From Porticoccus sp. (lineage in GTDB: Bacteria > Pseudomonadota > Gammaproteobacteria > Pseudomonadales > Porticoccaceae), in contig JALRJN010000088.1 of the NCBI GenBank assembly GCA_023261185.1, forward strand, positions 1-64,000: DNA of 64,000 bases. Reading direction: 5' to 3'. The notes beneath the pieces were generated by a model, which searched no databases, was not told where the DNA came from, and was given only the letters and a program-made list of their open reading frames with translations. A program made the translations under genes and the position numbers. Shown here one piece after another: positions 9,372-17,810 of the stretch (position 1 is its first letter; each line of letters opens with the position of its first letter).

Positions 9372-10033
9372 TGTTTGATTTCCTGAAACAGAACCCCCTG
9401 TCGGCTCTGCACAGCAGTGCACTGATGGCTGTGGAAACCGCCATTAACAACGCACTGGCCTACGACCCGGCCACGCTGCAGTCCATTGCCTGTCTGGCGG
9501 GCAAGGTACTCACTGTCGAATGTACGCTGCCCCCGCTGACGTTCCACATCATTCATACCGAACAGGGAATAAGCCTGATGTCCCACTATGAGGGCACGGC
9601 GGATACGACCCTGAAAGGCTCTGCACTGTCATTGGCGGCGCTGGCGGTGGACGGACAGGATCGGGTATCGTTTTATGGCACCGGGGTGGAGGTACGTGGC
9701 GACCACGACCTACTCAGGGAAATTCGCAGGATCTTTGCAAACCTCGAGGTGGACTGGGAGGCGGCCCTGGCCAAGTTGATCGGCGATGTGCCGGCACACC
9801 TCGTAGGGGAATCCCTGCGCAGCGCTGCCAACTGGCAAAAACAGGCCGCCGAGCGTGCCGGCAGTGCCGCAGCAGCTTTCAGCCAGGAAGAGGCCAAGCT
9901 CACACCCGGCCGCGCGGAAATGACGCATTTCAGTCAAAAAGTAAAACTACTGTCCGAAGATACAGACCGACTGGCAGCCCACATCAACCGGCTGAAGGTC
10001 CGTCTAGACCAACGCGATGGCGAAACAGGCTGA
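9371..10033 (+). CDS. ubiJ: Ubiquinone biosynthesis accessory factor UbiJ (SCP2 domain)
   Basis: The 220-residue protein sits between ubiE and ubiB, the diagnostic place for UbiJ. An SCP2 lipid-binding domain covers about residues 15-115, and a heptad-rich, coiled-coil-like C-terminus follows. UbiJ is needed for aerobic ubiquinone synthesis and is thought to hold polyprenylated intermediates within the Ubi complex. Identification rests on the fold-like pattern and conserved gene order; sequence conservation is low in this family. Confidence 0.9.
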   Translation: MFDFLKQNPLSALHSSALMAVETAINNALAYDPATLQSIACLAGKVLTVECTLPPLTFHIIHTEQGISLMSHYEGTADTTLKGSALSLAALAVDGQDRVSFYGTGVEVRGDHDLLREIRRIFANLEVDWEAALAKLIGDVPAHLVGESLRSAANWQKQAAERAGSAAAAFSQEEAKLTPGRAEMTHFSQKVKLLSEDTDRLAAHINRLKVRLDQRDGETG

Positions 10034-10035
10034 TC

Positions 10036-11646
10036 ATGTCCCGTATTCACCGACTCAGCACCATCCTGCGCACGGTTACCCGCTACCGTCTGGACCTGTT
10101 TTTTGACAGAGACAAATTACCCCGCAGTGCACGCCTGCTACTTGCCGGCACCCGCCTGCTGCCACAGCCTTCAGCTCCCCGGGGTGAACGGCTACGAAAA
10201 GCACTGGAAGACCTCGGCCCGATCTTCATCAAGTTTGGTCAACTACTCTCCACCCGACCTGACCTGATTCCACCCGATATCTGCAGTGAACTGGACAAGC
10301 TGCAGGACAATGTGCCGCCCTTTGACAAGGCCCACTTTGTCGCCATTGTCGAAGAGGCGCTGGGAGACAGCATTGACAATCTGTTTCTGCAGTTTGACCG
10401 CGAACCCCTGGCCTCTGCCTCAGTGGCACAGGTACATGCGGCGGTGCTTCCCAATGGCCGGGAAGTGGTGGTCAAGGCCATTCGTCCTGGTATCGAAAAA
10501 GTCATCGAACAGGACATCAAACTGCTGTTCACCATTGCTCGCTGGCTGGAAAAAAACACCATTGATGGGCGACGCATGCGCCTCATGGAAGTAGTCAGCG
10601 ATTACAAAAATACCATTTTTTATGAGCTGAACCTGCAACGTGAAGGTGCCAACGCCTCACTGTTAAGACGCAATTTTGAAGGTTCTCCCCTGCTCTACGT
10701 GCCGGAAGTGTTCTGGTCTCACACCAATGAAAAAGTACTGGTGATGGAGCGTATCTACGCCACCCCGGTAACCGACGTCAGCACTCTCCAACAGCAGCAG
10801 ACCAATTTCAAAACCCTGGCGGAACGTGGGGTAGAAATTTTCTTCACCCAAGTGTTTGAACACAATTTCTTTCATGCTGATATGCATCCGGGCAATATCT
10901 TTGTCGATGCCAAAAATCCGCAACAGCCCCGCTACCTGGCAGTGGACTGCGCCATCATGGGCACCCTCACTGAAGCGGACCAGTACTACCTGGCCCGTAA
11001 TCTGCTGGCCATTTTCCGGCGCGACTACCAGCAAGTAGCCGAACTGCACGTCCTCTCCGGCTGGGTGCCGGAAGGTACCAATATCGGAGAATTTACCGCG
11101 GCCATCCGCACAGTTTGCGAACCCATTTTTGAACGCCCGTTGCGGGAGATATCCTTCGGACAGCTGCTGGTCAGCCTATTCCGCACCGCCCGCCGCTTTG
11201 ACATGGAGGTGCAGCCCTCACTGGTGCTGTTACAAAAAACCCTGTTGAATATCGAAGGTCTGGGACGGCAGCTCTACCCCGATCTCGACCTATGGGCCAC
11301 AGCCCACCCTTTCCTGGAGCGTTGGCTGAAAGAACGCTTCCAACCCAATGCACTAGTGGAGCAATTCAAGCGTCACGGTCCGGAATGGCTGGAACAATTT
11401 CCCCAGGTGCCACAATTGATTTTCCATACATTGGAACGGTTGCAGGCCAGGGAAAATGCCCCATCAACACCCCCGATATCGCGCCCGGACAACTGCAAAT
11501 CACCCTGGCGACTGTGGGCTGGTGCTGCCTTGGTGGGCATCGGGCTTGGCAGCGCATTTCCTCAATGGCTGGACCAATTGCTACAGATGCCCACCGGTAG
11601 TCTGCTAATCGCCGGCGTAGGCATAGTCCTTTTACTATTCAGGTAA
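10036..11646 (+). CDS. ubiB: Ubiquinone biosynthesis regulatory kinase-like protein UbiB
   Basis: UbiB is an ABC1/ADCK atypical kinase-like ATPase that supports ubiquinone synthesis at the membrane. This 536-residue protein has the family KxGQ motif as FIKFGQLLSTRPDL, the alanine-containing nucleotide loop ASASVAQVH, the HADMHPGNIFV catalytic region and two C-terminal transmembrane helices (about 495-535). Its ATG follows the ubiJ stop by two bases. Confidence 0.96.
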   Translation: MSRIHRLSTILRTVTRYRLDLFFDRDKLPRSARLLLAGTRLLPQPSAPRGERLRKALEDLGPIFIKFGQLLSTRPDLIPPDICSELDKLQDNVPPFDKAHFVAIVEEALGDSIDNLFLQFDREPLASASVAQVHAAVLPNGREVVVKAIRPGIEKVIEQDIKLLFTIARWLEKNTIDGRRMRLMEVVSDYKNTIFYELNLQREGANASLLRRNFEGSPLLYVPEVFWSHTNEKVLVMERIYATPVTDVSTLQQQQTNFKTLAERGVEIFFTQVFEHNFFHADMHPGNIFVDAKNPQQPRYLAVDCAIMGTLTEADQYYLARNLLAIFRRDYQQVAELHVLSGWVPEGTNIGEFTAAIRTVCEPIFERPLREISFGQLLVSLFRTARRFDMEVQPSLVLLQKTLLNIEGLGRQLYPDLDLWATAHPFLERWLKERFQPNALVEQFKRHGPEWLEQFPQVPQLIFHTLERLQARENAPSTPPISRPDNCKSPWRLWAGAALVGIGLGSAFPQWLDQLLQMPTGSLLIAGVGIVLLLFR

Positions 11647-11699
11647 ACACCTGAAACTCTGTATTGCCGATGCGTATTGAACTGTCATAATGGCCTCCT

Positions 11700-12083
11700 A
11701 TGACCGACTTTCTTGATGACATTGCCTGGAATGAAGATGGCCTGCTACCGGCAGTAGCCCAGGACGCCAAATCCGGTCGTATTTTGATGGTCGCCTGGAT
11801 GAACCGTGAGGCGTTGAGCCTGACGGCCAAAGAACAGCGCGCCGTGTACTGGTCTCGATCCCGGCAAAAATTGTGGCGCAAGGGTGAAGAGTCAGGCCAT
11901 ATGCAGGCCGTCAGTGAGATTCGCCTCGACTGCGATGGTGATGTCATTGTTCTGCAAATCGAGCAGTTGGGCGGCATAGCCTGCCACACTGGTCGAGAAT
12001 CATGCTTTTATAGGGTGCTCAAAGATGGTCAGTGGCACACCGTTGACCCGGTACTGAAAGATCCCGGAGAAATCTACTCATGA
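11700..12083 (+). CDS. hisI: Phosphoribosyl-AMP cyclohydrolase HisI
   Basis: HisI opens the purine ring of phosphoribosyl-AMP in histidine synthesis. The 127-residue protein contains [10 protein letters not shown], the metal-site region [18 protein letters not shown] and the conserved [11 protein letters not shown]. It is a stand-alone enzyme, not fused to HisE as in enterics. The last codons overlap the hisE ATG by four bases (ATGA). Confidence 0.96.
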   Translation: MTDFLDDIAWNEDGLLPAVAQDAKSGRILMVAWMNREALSLTAKEQRAVYWSRSRQKLWRKGEESGHMQAVSEIRLDCDGDVIVLQIEQLGGIACHTGRESCFYRVLKDGQWHTVDPVLKDPGEIYS

Positions 12084-12406
12084 ACGATGTACTGGAGAAA
12101 CTCACCCAGGTTCTGGAAGAACGCAAGCAGGCCTCACCCGAGGAATCCTATGTGGCCAGCCTGCACGAAAAAGGGCTAAACAAGATTCTTGAAAAAGTCG
12201 GTGAGGAAGCGGTGGAAACCATTCTTGCCGCACGGGATGTCGCTCAGGGAGCAGACGCCTCCAAACTCATCTACGAAACTGCAGATTTGTGGTTTCACTC
12301 ACTGGTGATGCTTTCGCACTTGGGCGAAAATGCCGATTCGGTACTCCGTGAGCTGGAGCGCCGTTTCAATTTGTCCGGTCTGGAAGAAAAAGCCAGCCGG
12401 GGTTGA
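12080..12406 (+). CDS. hisE: Phosphoribosyl-ATP pyrophosphatase HisE
   Basis: HisE removes pyrophosphate from phosphoribosyl-ATP, the step before HisI. The 108-residue all-helical protein has the MazG-like [10 protein letters not shown] motif and the [16 protein letters not shown] helix that carries metal-binding acidic residues. The start codon overlaps the hisI stop. tatA follows 26 bases on, an order also found in Pseudomonas. Confidence 0.96.
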   Translation: MNDVLEKLTQVLEERKQASPEESYVASLHEKGLNKILEKVGEEAVETILAARDVAQGADASKLIYETADLWFHSLVMLSHLGENADSVLRELERRFNLSGLEEKASRG

Positions 12407-12432
12407 CCAATTCGACTTAGGGGTAAATCTAT

Positions 12433-12648
12433 ATGGGTTTTGGCTGGCAGGAACTGTTGATTATTCTGGTGATCGTTGCTCTCATCTTCGGCACCAAAAA
12501 ACTGAAGAACTTCGGCTCTGACCTTGGGGGTGCCGTTAAAGGCTTCAAGGACTCCGTGTCCAGTGACGGTGCGGATGCTGCCGGGGACAAACCCGCGGAG
12601 AATGAAACTGACGAAGTAAAAGACGCCAAAAAAGGCTCTTCGGAATGA
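12433..12648 (+). CDS. tatA: Sec-independent translocase subunit TatA
   Basis: TatA polymerises to form the Tat pore for folded, twin-arginine proteins. The 71-residue protein has an N-terminal membrane helix beginning [19 protein letters not shown], the hinge [14 protein letters not shown], an amphipathic helix, and a charged acidic tail. A GGGG-rich ribosome site (AGGGGTAAA) precedes the ATG. Confidence 0.96.
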   Translation: MGFGWQELLIILVIVALIFGTKKLKNFGSDLGGAVKGFKDSVSSDGADAAGDKPAENETDEVKDAKKGSSE

Positions 12649-12695
12649 CCCTCCCCCAGGCGCACGATGGCTCACTACGAGCCGGTGACTGAGCC

Positions 12696-13040
12696 ATGTT
12701 TGATATCGGTTTCTCCGAACTGTTACTGATTGCAGCAGTGGCCTTAGTGGTGATGGGACCACAGCGCCTGCCCCAGGCCATGCGTACCCTCGCTCTGTGG
12801 TGGGGACGTGCCCGCCAGATGTTTGGCAACCTGCGACGGGACCTTGAAAACGAAGTGGGCATGGATGACATTCGCCGCCAGCTTCACAACGAAAAAATTC
12901 TTCGAGACCTCAAAGAAAGTACCGAGGCGTTTGAACGCTCCAAGGCCACTACGTTAGAAGATATCTCTTCCAGCCCAGAAGGCAATGAAAACTCGACATC
13001 ACCCAACAACAGCGAGACACCCCAGCAGGATCAGAAATGA
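12696..13040 (+). CDS. tatB: Sec-independent translocase subunit TatB
   Basis: TatB forms the substrate receptor with TatC. The protein has 114 residues, an N-terminal helix ([20 protein letters not shown]), the PQRLP motif and a long amphipathic helix followed by a polar tail. The stop overlaps the tatC ATG by four bases. TatB-type length and the conserved glutamate near residue 8 separate it from TatA. Confidence 0.95.
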   Translation: MFDIGFSELLLIAAVALVVMGPQRLPQAMRTLALWWGRARQMFGNLRRDLENEVGMDDIRRQLHNEKILRDLKESTEAFERSKATTLEDISSSPEGNENSTSPNNSETPQQDQK

Positions 13041-13834
13041 GTAACGAGGAATTGCTCAACCAGCCCTTTGTCGACCATATCATCGAACTTCGAAATCGCC
13101 TGGTACGTTGCCTGGTAGTAATTCTGCTGATTTTCGTCGGCTTATTTGCCTTTAGCAATGATCTTTACCTCTACATTTCCGAGCCGCTACGTGTACATCT
13201 GCCGGAATCGTCCACCATGATCGCCACCGATGTGGCCTCCCCTTTCCTGACCCCCTTCAAGTTGACCATGGTGTTATCCCTATTCGCCGCCATGCCCTTT
13301 ATCCTTTACCAGGTATGGGCTTTTGTCGCCCCGGGGCTATACCGAAAAGAAAAGATAATTGTGCTACCACTGTTCTTTTCCAGCGTAGCGCTCTTCTATG
13401 GCGGGATGGCATTTGCCTATTACGTAGTATTTCCACTGGTATTTATGTTCTTCACCAGTATCGGTCCCGAAGGAGTTGCGGTGATGACCGATATTCGCAG
13501 CTACCTGGATTTTGTCCTGAAACTGTTTTTTGCCTTCGGTATCAGTTTTGAAATCCCCATCGGAGTCGTCATTCTCTCCTGGGTAGGAGCGATTGAGCCC
13601 GACAAACTGGCCGGTAAACGCCCTTACGTATTTGTGGTCTGCTTCGTGTTCGGCATGCTGCTGACACCACCAGACGTGCTTTCCCAAACACTGCTGGCTG
13701 TGCCCATGTGGCTACTGTTTGAAATCGGTATTTTCTTTGGGCGGATGGTGTACAACCCGCCAGAGGAAACTGCAGACACCGAATTGGCAATGCCAAGATC
13801 TGGGGACCAAGGATCACCCAGGGTGAAGAAATAG
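13037..13834 (+). CDS. tatC: Sec-independent translocase subunit TatC
   Basis: TatC binds twin-arginine signal peptides in the inner membrane. The 265-residue protein shows six predicted helices, the N-terminal [11 protein letters not shown] with the critical glutamate, the FLTPFKLTM loop and [13 protein letters not shown]. The last 30 residues form a polar tail. The convergent thiamine operon ends 50 bases downstream. Confidence 0.96.
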   Translation: MSNEELLNQPFVDHIIELRNRLVRCLVVILLIFVGLFAFSNDLYLYISEPLRVHLPESSTMIATDVASPFLTPFKLTMVLSLFAAMPFILYQVWAFVAPGLYRKEKIIVLPLFFSSVALFYGGMAFAYYVVFPLVFMFFTSIGPEGVAVMTDIRSYLDFVLKLFFAFGISFEIPIGVVILSWVGAIEPDKLAGKRPYVFVVCFVFGMLLTPPDVLSQTLLAVPMWLLFEIGIFFGRMVYNPPEETADTELAMPRSGDQGSPRVKK

Positions 13835-13883
13835 CCCAGGCGGTTAACTACATGCTGAGCCAGTTACCGTCTGATTCGTGATC

Positions 13884-14744
13884 TCAAACGGTATTGATAA
13901 GCTGGTTCTGGACCGCCTGCCACAGGCGGTCCATGGCCTGCTGCAACTCATAGACCTTTTCGGTATCGGGGTGTGGAAAATCACGACCGTACAGGCGCAC
14001 TCCATCCATGGCGGGGTGTCCCCAGCCGGCATACTCCCAATCCAATAACACCAGACCTCGTTCCGTCTCAACAATATTTTCCGGCACCAGGTCGTGATGG
14101 CTGATCACCGGTTGCCAGTCTCCCTCATCCAGGGTTGCTGCCAATGCCACAACTGCAGCCCCATCCGGGAATGTATCCTCCAATTGCTGAAGGTAATTCT
14201 CGCAGTGCACCCGATAGCTGAATCGGGGCATGTATGCAGTAAATGTAATACCCTGCAGACGTTCTATTAACCGTGCCAATCGGCGCCTCAGGCCGGGTTG
14301 TTGCAAGGAATCTCTATGCCACTGCCTGCCATCGACAAACTCCGTGACCAGCACCTCCTGTGAGGCAAACCAGATGCGGGGAACACATTCCAGGCTTTGC
14401 AATAACCGCAGCAGGCTCAGCTCTCGCTCCCGGTCAATGCCGAGGTTTGTACTATTGTGCGCATTGATACGCACCACTCCCAAGTGCGCACCACATTCCA
14501 CCAGAAAGCTCTGATTGGTTCGCCCACCCTGAAGCGCTCTTATTAATCTAGGCTTGGCCGGCAAAGGTACCTGCCAGCGTTGCCAGTCAGACAGCGTCCG
14601 CTGGAGTTTCCTGTTGATATTGTCCGAAATAATGTTTTCTCCAGGTGAAGTAACCGATGACCACCAGCACCAGGTAAATGGCAAACAGCGCCGCTGTGAA
14701 AAACAGCGCCCGGTCCAGATAGAGGTAAATAGAAACCCCGTCAA
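13884..14744 (-). CDS. Phosphotransferase, probable thiamine kinase
   Basis: The protein belongs to the APH/choline-kinase family. It has the phosphate-loop-like LQGGRTNQSFLVE, the catalytic HHDLVPENIV and the metal-binding LLDWEYAGWGHPAMD, as in E. coli ThiK. Its position as last gene of a TPP-riboswitch operon supports phosphorylation of imported thiamine. The only ATG (14744) would make a 158-base overlap with pnuT, and the first 36 residues look like shadow sequence. The true start is probably a rare codon: ATT near 14633, CTG near 14594, or TTG at 14564. Confidence 0.75.
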   Translation of the reverse strand: MTGFLFTSIWTGRCFSQRRCLPFTWCWWSSVTSPGENIISDNINRKLQRTLSDWQRWQVPLPAKPRLIRALQGGRTNQSFLVECGAHLGVVRINAHNSTNLGIDRERELSLLRLLQSLECVPRIWFASQEVLVTEFVDGRQWHRDSLQQPGLRRRLARLIERLQGITFTAYMPRFSYRVHCENYLQQLEDTFPDGAAVVALAATLDEGDWQPVISHHDLVPENIVETERGLVLLDWEYAGWGHPAMDGVRLYGRDFPHPDTEKVYELQQAMDRLWQAVQNQLINTV

Positions 14745-15201
14745 CGATGATCCAGTACAACCAGTTTTCGAGTATTTTTCTTGCCACCATATAGGTGGTC
14801 AGGACACTGCCCCAGGTCGTAAAAGAGTCCAGATACGGCCACTGGGCGTCGGTATTTATCTTCAACAGGTAGCCCGAAATGGCGGACAACAGCAGCACCC
14901 CCAGCAGCGCAAAGAGGTGATGGCGCATCCGCCAGCTGGAAATGGCCAGACCGCGGTGATTTTTTCCTCCCCGCTGCCACTGGTACCAGCCATAAACGGC
15001 CATGACCAGATAATAGACATTAAGCAGGGAGTCCATATAGAGCTTCACCCCGCCAAAAATCCAGATATAGATCGCCGTACCAAAAAAGGCACAATACCAG
15101 CAGAGGCTGTTCTCACGCATGGCCAACACCAGGTAGGCCAGTGACAAAAGTGCCGCGGCAAGCTCCAGATTCAGCCAGGGCGGCACCCTAGAGTGCCTCA
15201 T
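14587..15201 (-). CDS. pnuT: PnuC-family transporter, thiamine type (PnuT)
   Basis: This 204-residue integral membrane protein has about seven helices and the PnuC-family aromatic motifs WYQW and NWLYWIIVD. PnuC relatives are facilitators whose substrate is trapped by phosphorylation inside the cell. The TPP riboswitch and co-encoded kinase identify it as the thiamine member, PnuT, rather than the nicotinamide riboside one. It overlaps the upstream gene by 14 bases. Confidence 0.88.
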   Translation of the reverse strand: MRHSRVPPWLNLELAAALLSLAYLVLAMRENSLCWYCAFFGTAIYIWIFGGVKLYMDSLLNVYYLVMAVYGWYQWQRGGKNHRGLAISSWRMRHHLFALLGVLLLSAISGYLLKINTDAQWPYLDSFTTWGSVLTTYMVARKILENWLYWIIVDGVSIYLYLDRALFFTAALFAIYLVLVVIGYFTWRKHYFGQYQQETPADAV

Positions 15202-15436
15202 AACCGGGGATGACTTTCATCACGTAAACCGCCATGCCGTATTCTTCGCGACATGCCGCAATCGTATCCTGCACTGCCTGCATGGCCAGCTGGTACTCCC
15301 CCTGCACCACCGTGGAGGTTGGGAATGTCTCCACGGTCAACCCGGGGATGGTATTAATTTTCTCAATAAACCCGCGAATGGGAGGAATAAATTCCTCCCG
15401 GTTCGGGTACATGCTGACATCAATGGTGACTTGCAT
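15188..15436 (-). CDS. MTH1187/YkoF-like thiamine-binding protein
   Basis: This small 82-residue protein matches the pattern of the MTH1187/YkoF superfamily: an N-terminal strand MQVTIDVSMYPNREEF, a helix with PIRGFIEKIN, the TFPTSTVVQGEY segment and a second helix. YkoF binds thiamine pyrimidine compounds in Bacillus. No signal peptide is visible, so it is probably cytoplasmic. The ATG at 15436 is favoured over the one six bases upstream because it sits eight bases after AGGAGG. Confidence 0.78.
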   Translation of the reverse strand: MQVTIDVSMYPNREEFIPPIRGFIEKINTIPGLTVETFPTSTVVQGEYQLAMQAVQDTIAACREEYGMAVYVMKVIPGYEAL

Positions 15437-15448
15437 GTGCATTCCCTC

Positions 15449-17590
15449 CTAGAAACGGTATTTCGCTGTGGCTCCCACAATACGCGGCTCACCGAACTGA
15501 TAGTAGGGTTCAGTGACGTAAAACTTGCGGGGATCGTTACCGAAACTGCCGAACCCACGTACTACCACATCACGATCTGCCAGATTTCTCCCCCACAGGG
15601 AAAAAGTCCACTGCGGCAAACTATAATCCAGCCGCGCATTGACCAGTTCATAACGGTTAGATTTGGCGTGGTGACGCGGTGACAGATAAAACGACTCCTT
15701 GCCCTCAACTTCAAGTCCGGCAGTTAGCCTGTCTGTCAGATCCACATCCACGCCGACAGCAAACTGATAGGACGGGGCATGAGCTTGCTCGTGACCACTC
15801 AAATCTTTGGGTACTGGATTTATTGAGTCTCGATCAACATCAACATGGGTATAACTTTCAAAGTCCTTGAAGGTGGCTCTGAGCAAACCCAGGCTACCGT
15901 GGAGCTGAACACGCTCGTCAGCCTGCCAGACAACTTCCAGTTCCGCGCCGTAGTTTTCCCCTCGGGCAGCATTGTCGTAGTAATCGGTGAAACTGCAGGG
16001 GCAGGATGAACCGGAAATCGGTATTACCAGTGATTGCTTGACCTGCATTTCACGACGTTTTTGAAAAAACAGTGCCAGTTGCAGCTGCAGGCGCCGTTCC
16101 AGCCAGTCACCCTTGATACCGGTTTCAAAGTTCCACAGGTATTCCGTATCAAAATCCCGGGCCGAGGGCTCCAGCGCGGGATCACTGTTCACACCTCCGG
16201 CCTTGTAACCGCGGGACACCAGACCATAGAGCATGGTCTGTGGTGTCACATGGTATTCCAGGCCCAGGCGACCACCCCACAGGCGCTCGCTGTTGTCGTG
16301 ATTGACCAGATCACTGTCCTCATATTCCGCATTGCGAAACTCCAGCCGCAATCCACTGGTGAGTTTCAGGTTATCCGTCAGCCAACTCCCCAACTGACCA
16401 TAGATCGCCCGGTTGCGGGTCTCGAAATCACTTTTGAAGTCCCCACTGGCATAGGTGTATTCCCGCAACAGGGATTCATCCTGAAACCGGTAATAAAACC
16501 CCAGCACCCAGTCCGTAGAATCGCGAAACAGGCGGCCATCGTCCTTGGAGACCAGGCGAATATCCACGGTACCGTTTTCGCGGTCACGGAGGTAACGGTC
16601 AAAGGAACTGTACGCCCAGCCATCACAGGGTTGGCCCGCACATATGTCGCTATAGGTCCAATCCTCGTCAAAACTGTATTCGAGATTGTTCTCGGCGTAG
16701 CTGACAAGGCCGATAACATCAAAACCCTGAAATCCGCGCCAGATATTTTCAATCGCCAGTGCTGTGGACTCCTGACGATCCACACCCGGCTGATCTGACA
16801 ACGTATGGCGGGTGTTATCCAATGAGAAATCGTCATAACCGTTGTCAGCATCCAGATAGAACGCCGTCAGATTGACCTGCCAGTCATCGCTGGCGCGCCA
16901 GTCAAGCTTGCCCCGGGCCGTCAGCTCGTCGAGGTTACTGGTATCGTGGCGGTTAAGATAATCGTTGTCGATATAGCCATCAGTGCGGTGACCCTGAACC
17001 GCCAGCCGGTAGCCCAGTGACTCTGAAATCGGGCCACTCAATACCGCACTGGTGGTGCGGGTTTCGTATTCGGCGATGGTCGTCTCTACACTACCCTCAA
17101 AGATATCCGTGGGATCGTTGGAACGTATATTGATCAGGCCCGCCAGGGCGTTGGCACCGTACAGAGTGCCCTGCGGACCACGCAGAATCTCTATCTGCTG
17201 CAAATCGAGGGTGGTGGCGGCACCACCGACACCACTGAAATCTATGCCATCGATCAGCAAACCCACAGAAGGATTCATCGGCGCTACAAACTGACTGCGA
17301 TCACCAATACCGCGAATCTGTACGTATTTTCCCCGTGACGAGCCGCTGGAAAAATTGACGTTGGGCGCCAGGTTCAGAATCTGTTCGATATGGGTGGCAC
17401 CGCGACGTTCAATGGTCTTGTCGTCGATAACACTGATACTGCTTCCCGTTTCGAGCAACGACAGCCCCCGGAATTCAGCGGTGACCACCACCTCTTCCAC
17501 GGCGGTTGCTGACAGGGCTTGTGTGGCGAATAGGCCACTGATAAAAAACAGCGCGCCGATGATGGCATCGGACTTTTTACAGAACTTCAT
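15449..17590 (-). CDS. TonB-dependent receptor, predicted thiamine uptake
   Basis: The 713-residue outer-membrane receptor has a signal peptide (about residues 1-28, ending ATQALS), a plug domain and a 22-strand-type barrel ending GATAKYRF with terminal phenylalanine. A TonB box-like VEEVVVTAE lies at residues 31-39. Plug signatures include IRGIGDRSQF and LRGPQGTLYGANALAG. The TPP riboswitch directly upstream and the downstream binding protein, PnuT and kinase make thiamine or a thiamine derivative the likely ligand. That is inference from regulation. Confidence 0.88.
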   Translation of the reverse strand: MKFCKKSDAIIGALFFISGLFATQALSATAVEEVVVTAEFRGLSLLETGSSISVIDDKTIERRGATHIEQILNLAPNVNFSSGSSRGKYVQIRGIGDRSQFVAPMNPSVGLLIDGIDFSGVGGAATTLDLQQIEILRGPQGTLYGANALAGLINIRSNDPTDIFEGSVETTIAEYETRTTSAVLSGPISESLGYRLAVQGHRTDGYIDNDYLNRHDTSNLDELTARGKLDWRASDDWQVNLTAFYLDADNGYDDFSLDNTRHTLSDQPGVDRQESTALAIENIWRGFQGFDVIGLVSYAENNLEYSFDEDWTYSDICAGQPCDGWAYSSFDRYLRDRENGTVDIRLVSKDDGRLFRDSTDWVLGFYYRFQDESLLREYTYASGDFKSDFETRNRAIYGQLGSWLTDNLKLTSGLRLEFRNAEYEDSDLVNHDNSERLWGGRLGLEYHVTPQTMLYGLVSRGYKAGGVNSDPALEPSARDFDTEYLWNFETGIKGDWLERRLQLQLALFFQKRREMQVKQSLVIPISGSSCPCSFTDYYDNAARGENYGAELEVVWQADERVQLHGSLGLLRATFKDFESYTHVDVDRDSINPVPKDLSGHEQAHAPSYQFAVGVDVDLTDRLTAGLEVEGKESFYLSPRHHAKSNRYELVNARLDYSLPQWTFSLWGRNLADRDVVVRGFGSFGNDPRKFYVTEPYYQFGEPRIVGATAKYRF

Positions 17591-17654
17591 GAAATTGAGC
17601 CTCTATAACAATGTTATGGAGACCCGGATATGGGAGGAGTGAACGTTTGAATTT

Positions 17655-17745
17655 TTGCGTCCTATCCCTACGCCGGTACTATCCGGATCAGGTTCAAAGG
17701 GTCCATCCGAAGATGTCTCAGGCTAATGCCACCCCTTAGGAAATG
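17655..17745 (-). promoter_or_regulatory. TPP (THI-box) riboswitch
   Basis: Read on the minus strand, the stretch has the conserved thiamine pyrophosphate aptamer blocks: AGGGGTG near the 5' side, CTGAGA, then ACCCTTTGAACCTGATC, and GGCGTAGGGA. The flanking TCCTA and TAGGA can close stem P1. It lies about 65 bases before the TonB-receptor ATG. TPP binding would be expected to shut off the operon, probably at translation, since no clear terminator with U-tract follows. Confidence 0.93.
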
Positions 17746-17810
17746 ACGCATGCGATTGGCATGCGACGGTGCAATTTTACGCGAATGAACCGACCGCACA
17801 ATGGTCGGAG

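Noticed and set aside
16034..16798. A 254-codon open frame opposite the TonB receptor gene
   Set aside because: Antisense shadow of the barrel domain, no start signal or recognisable motif.
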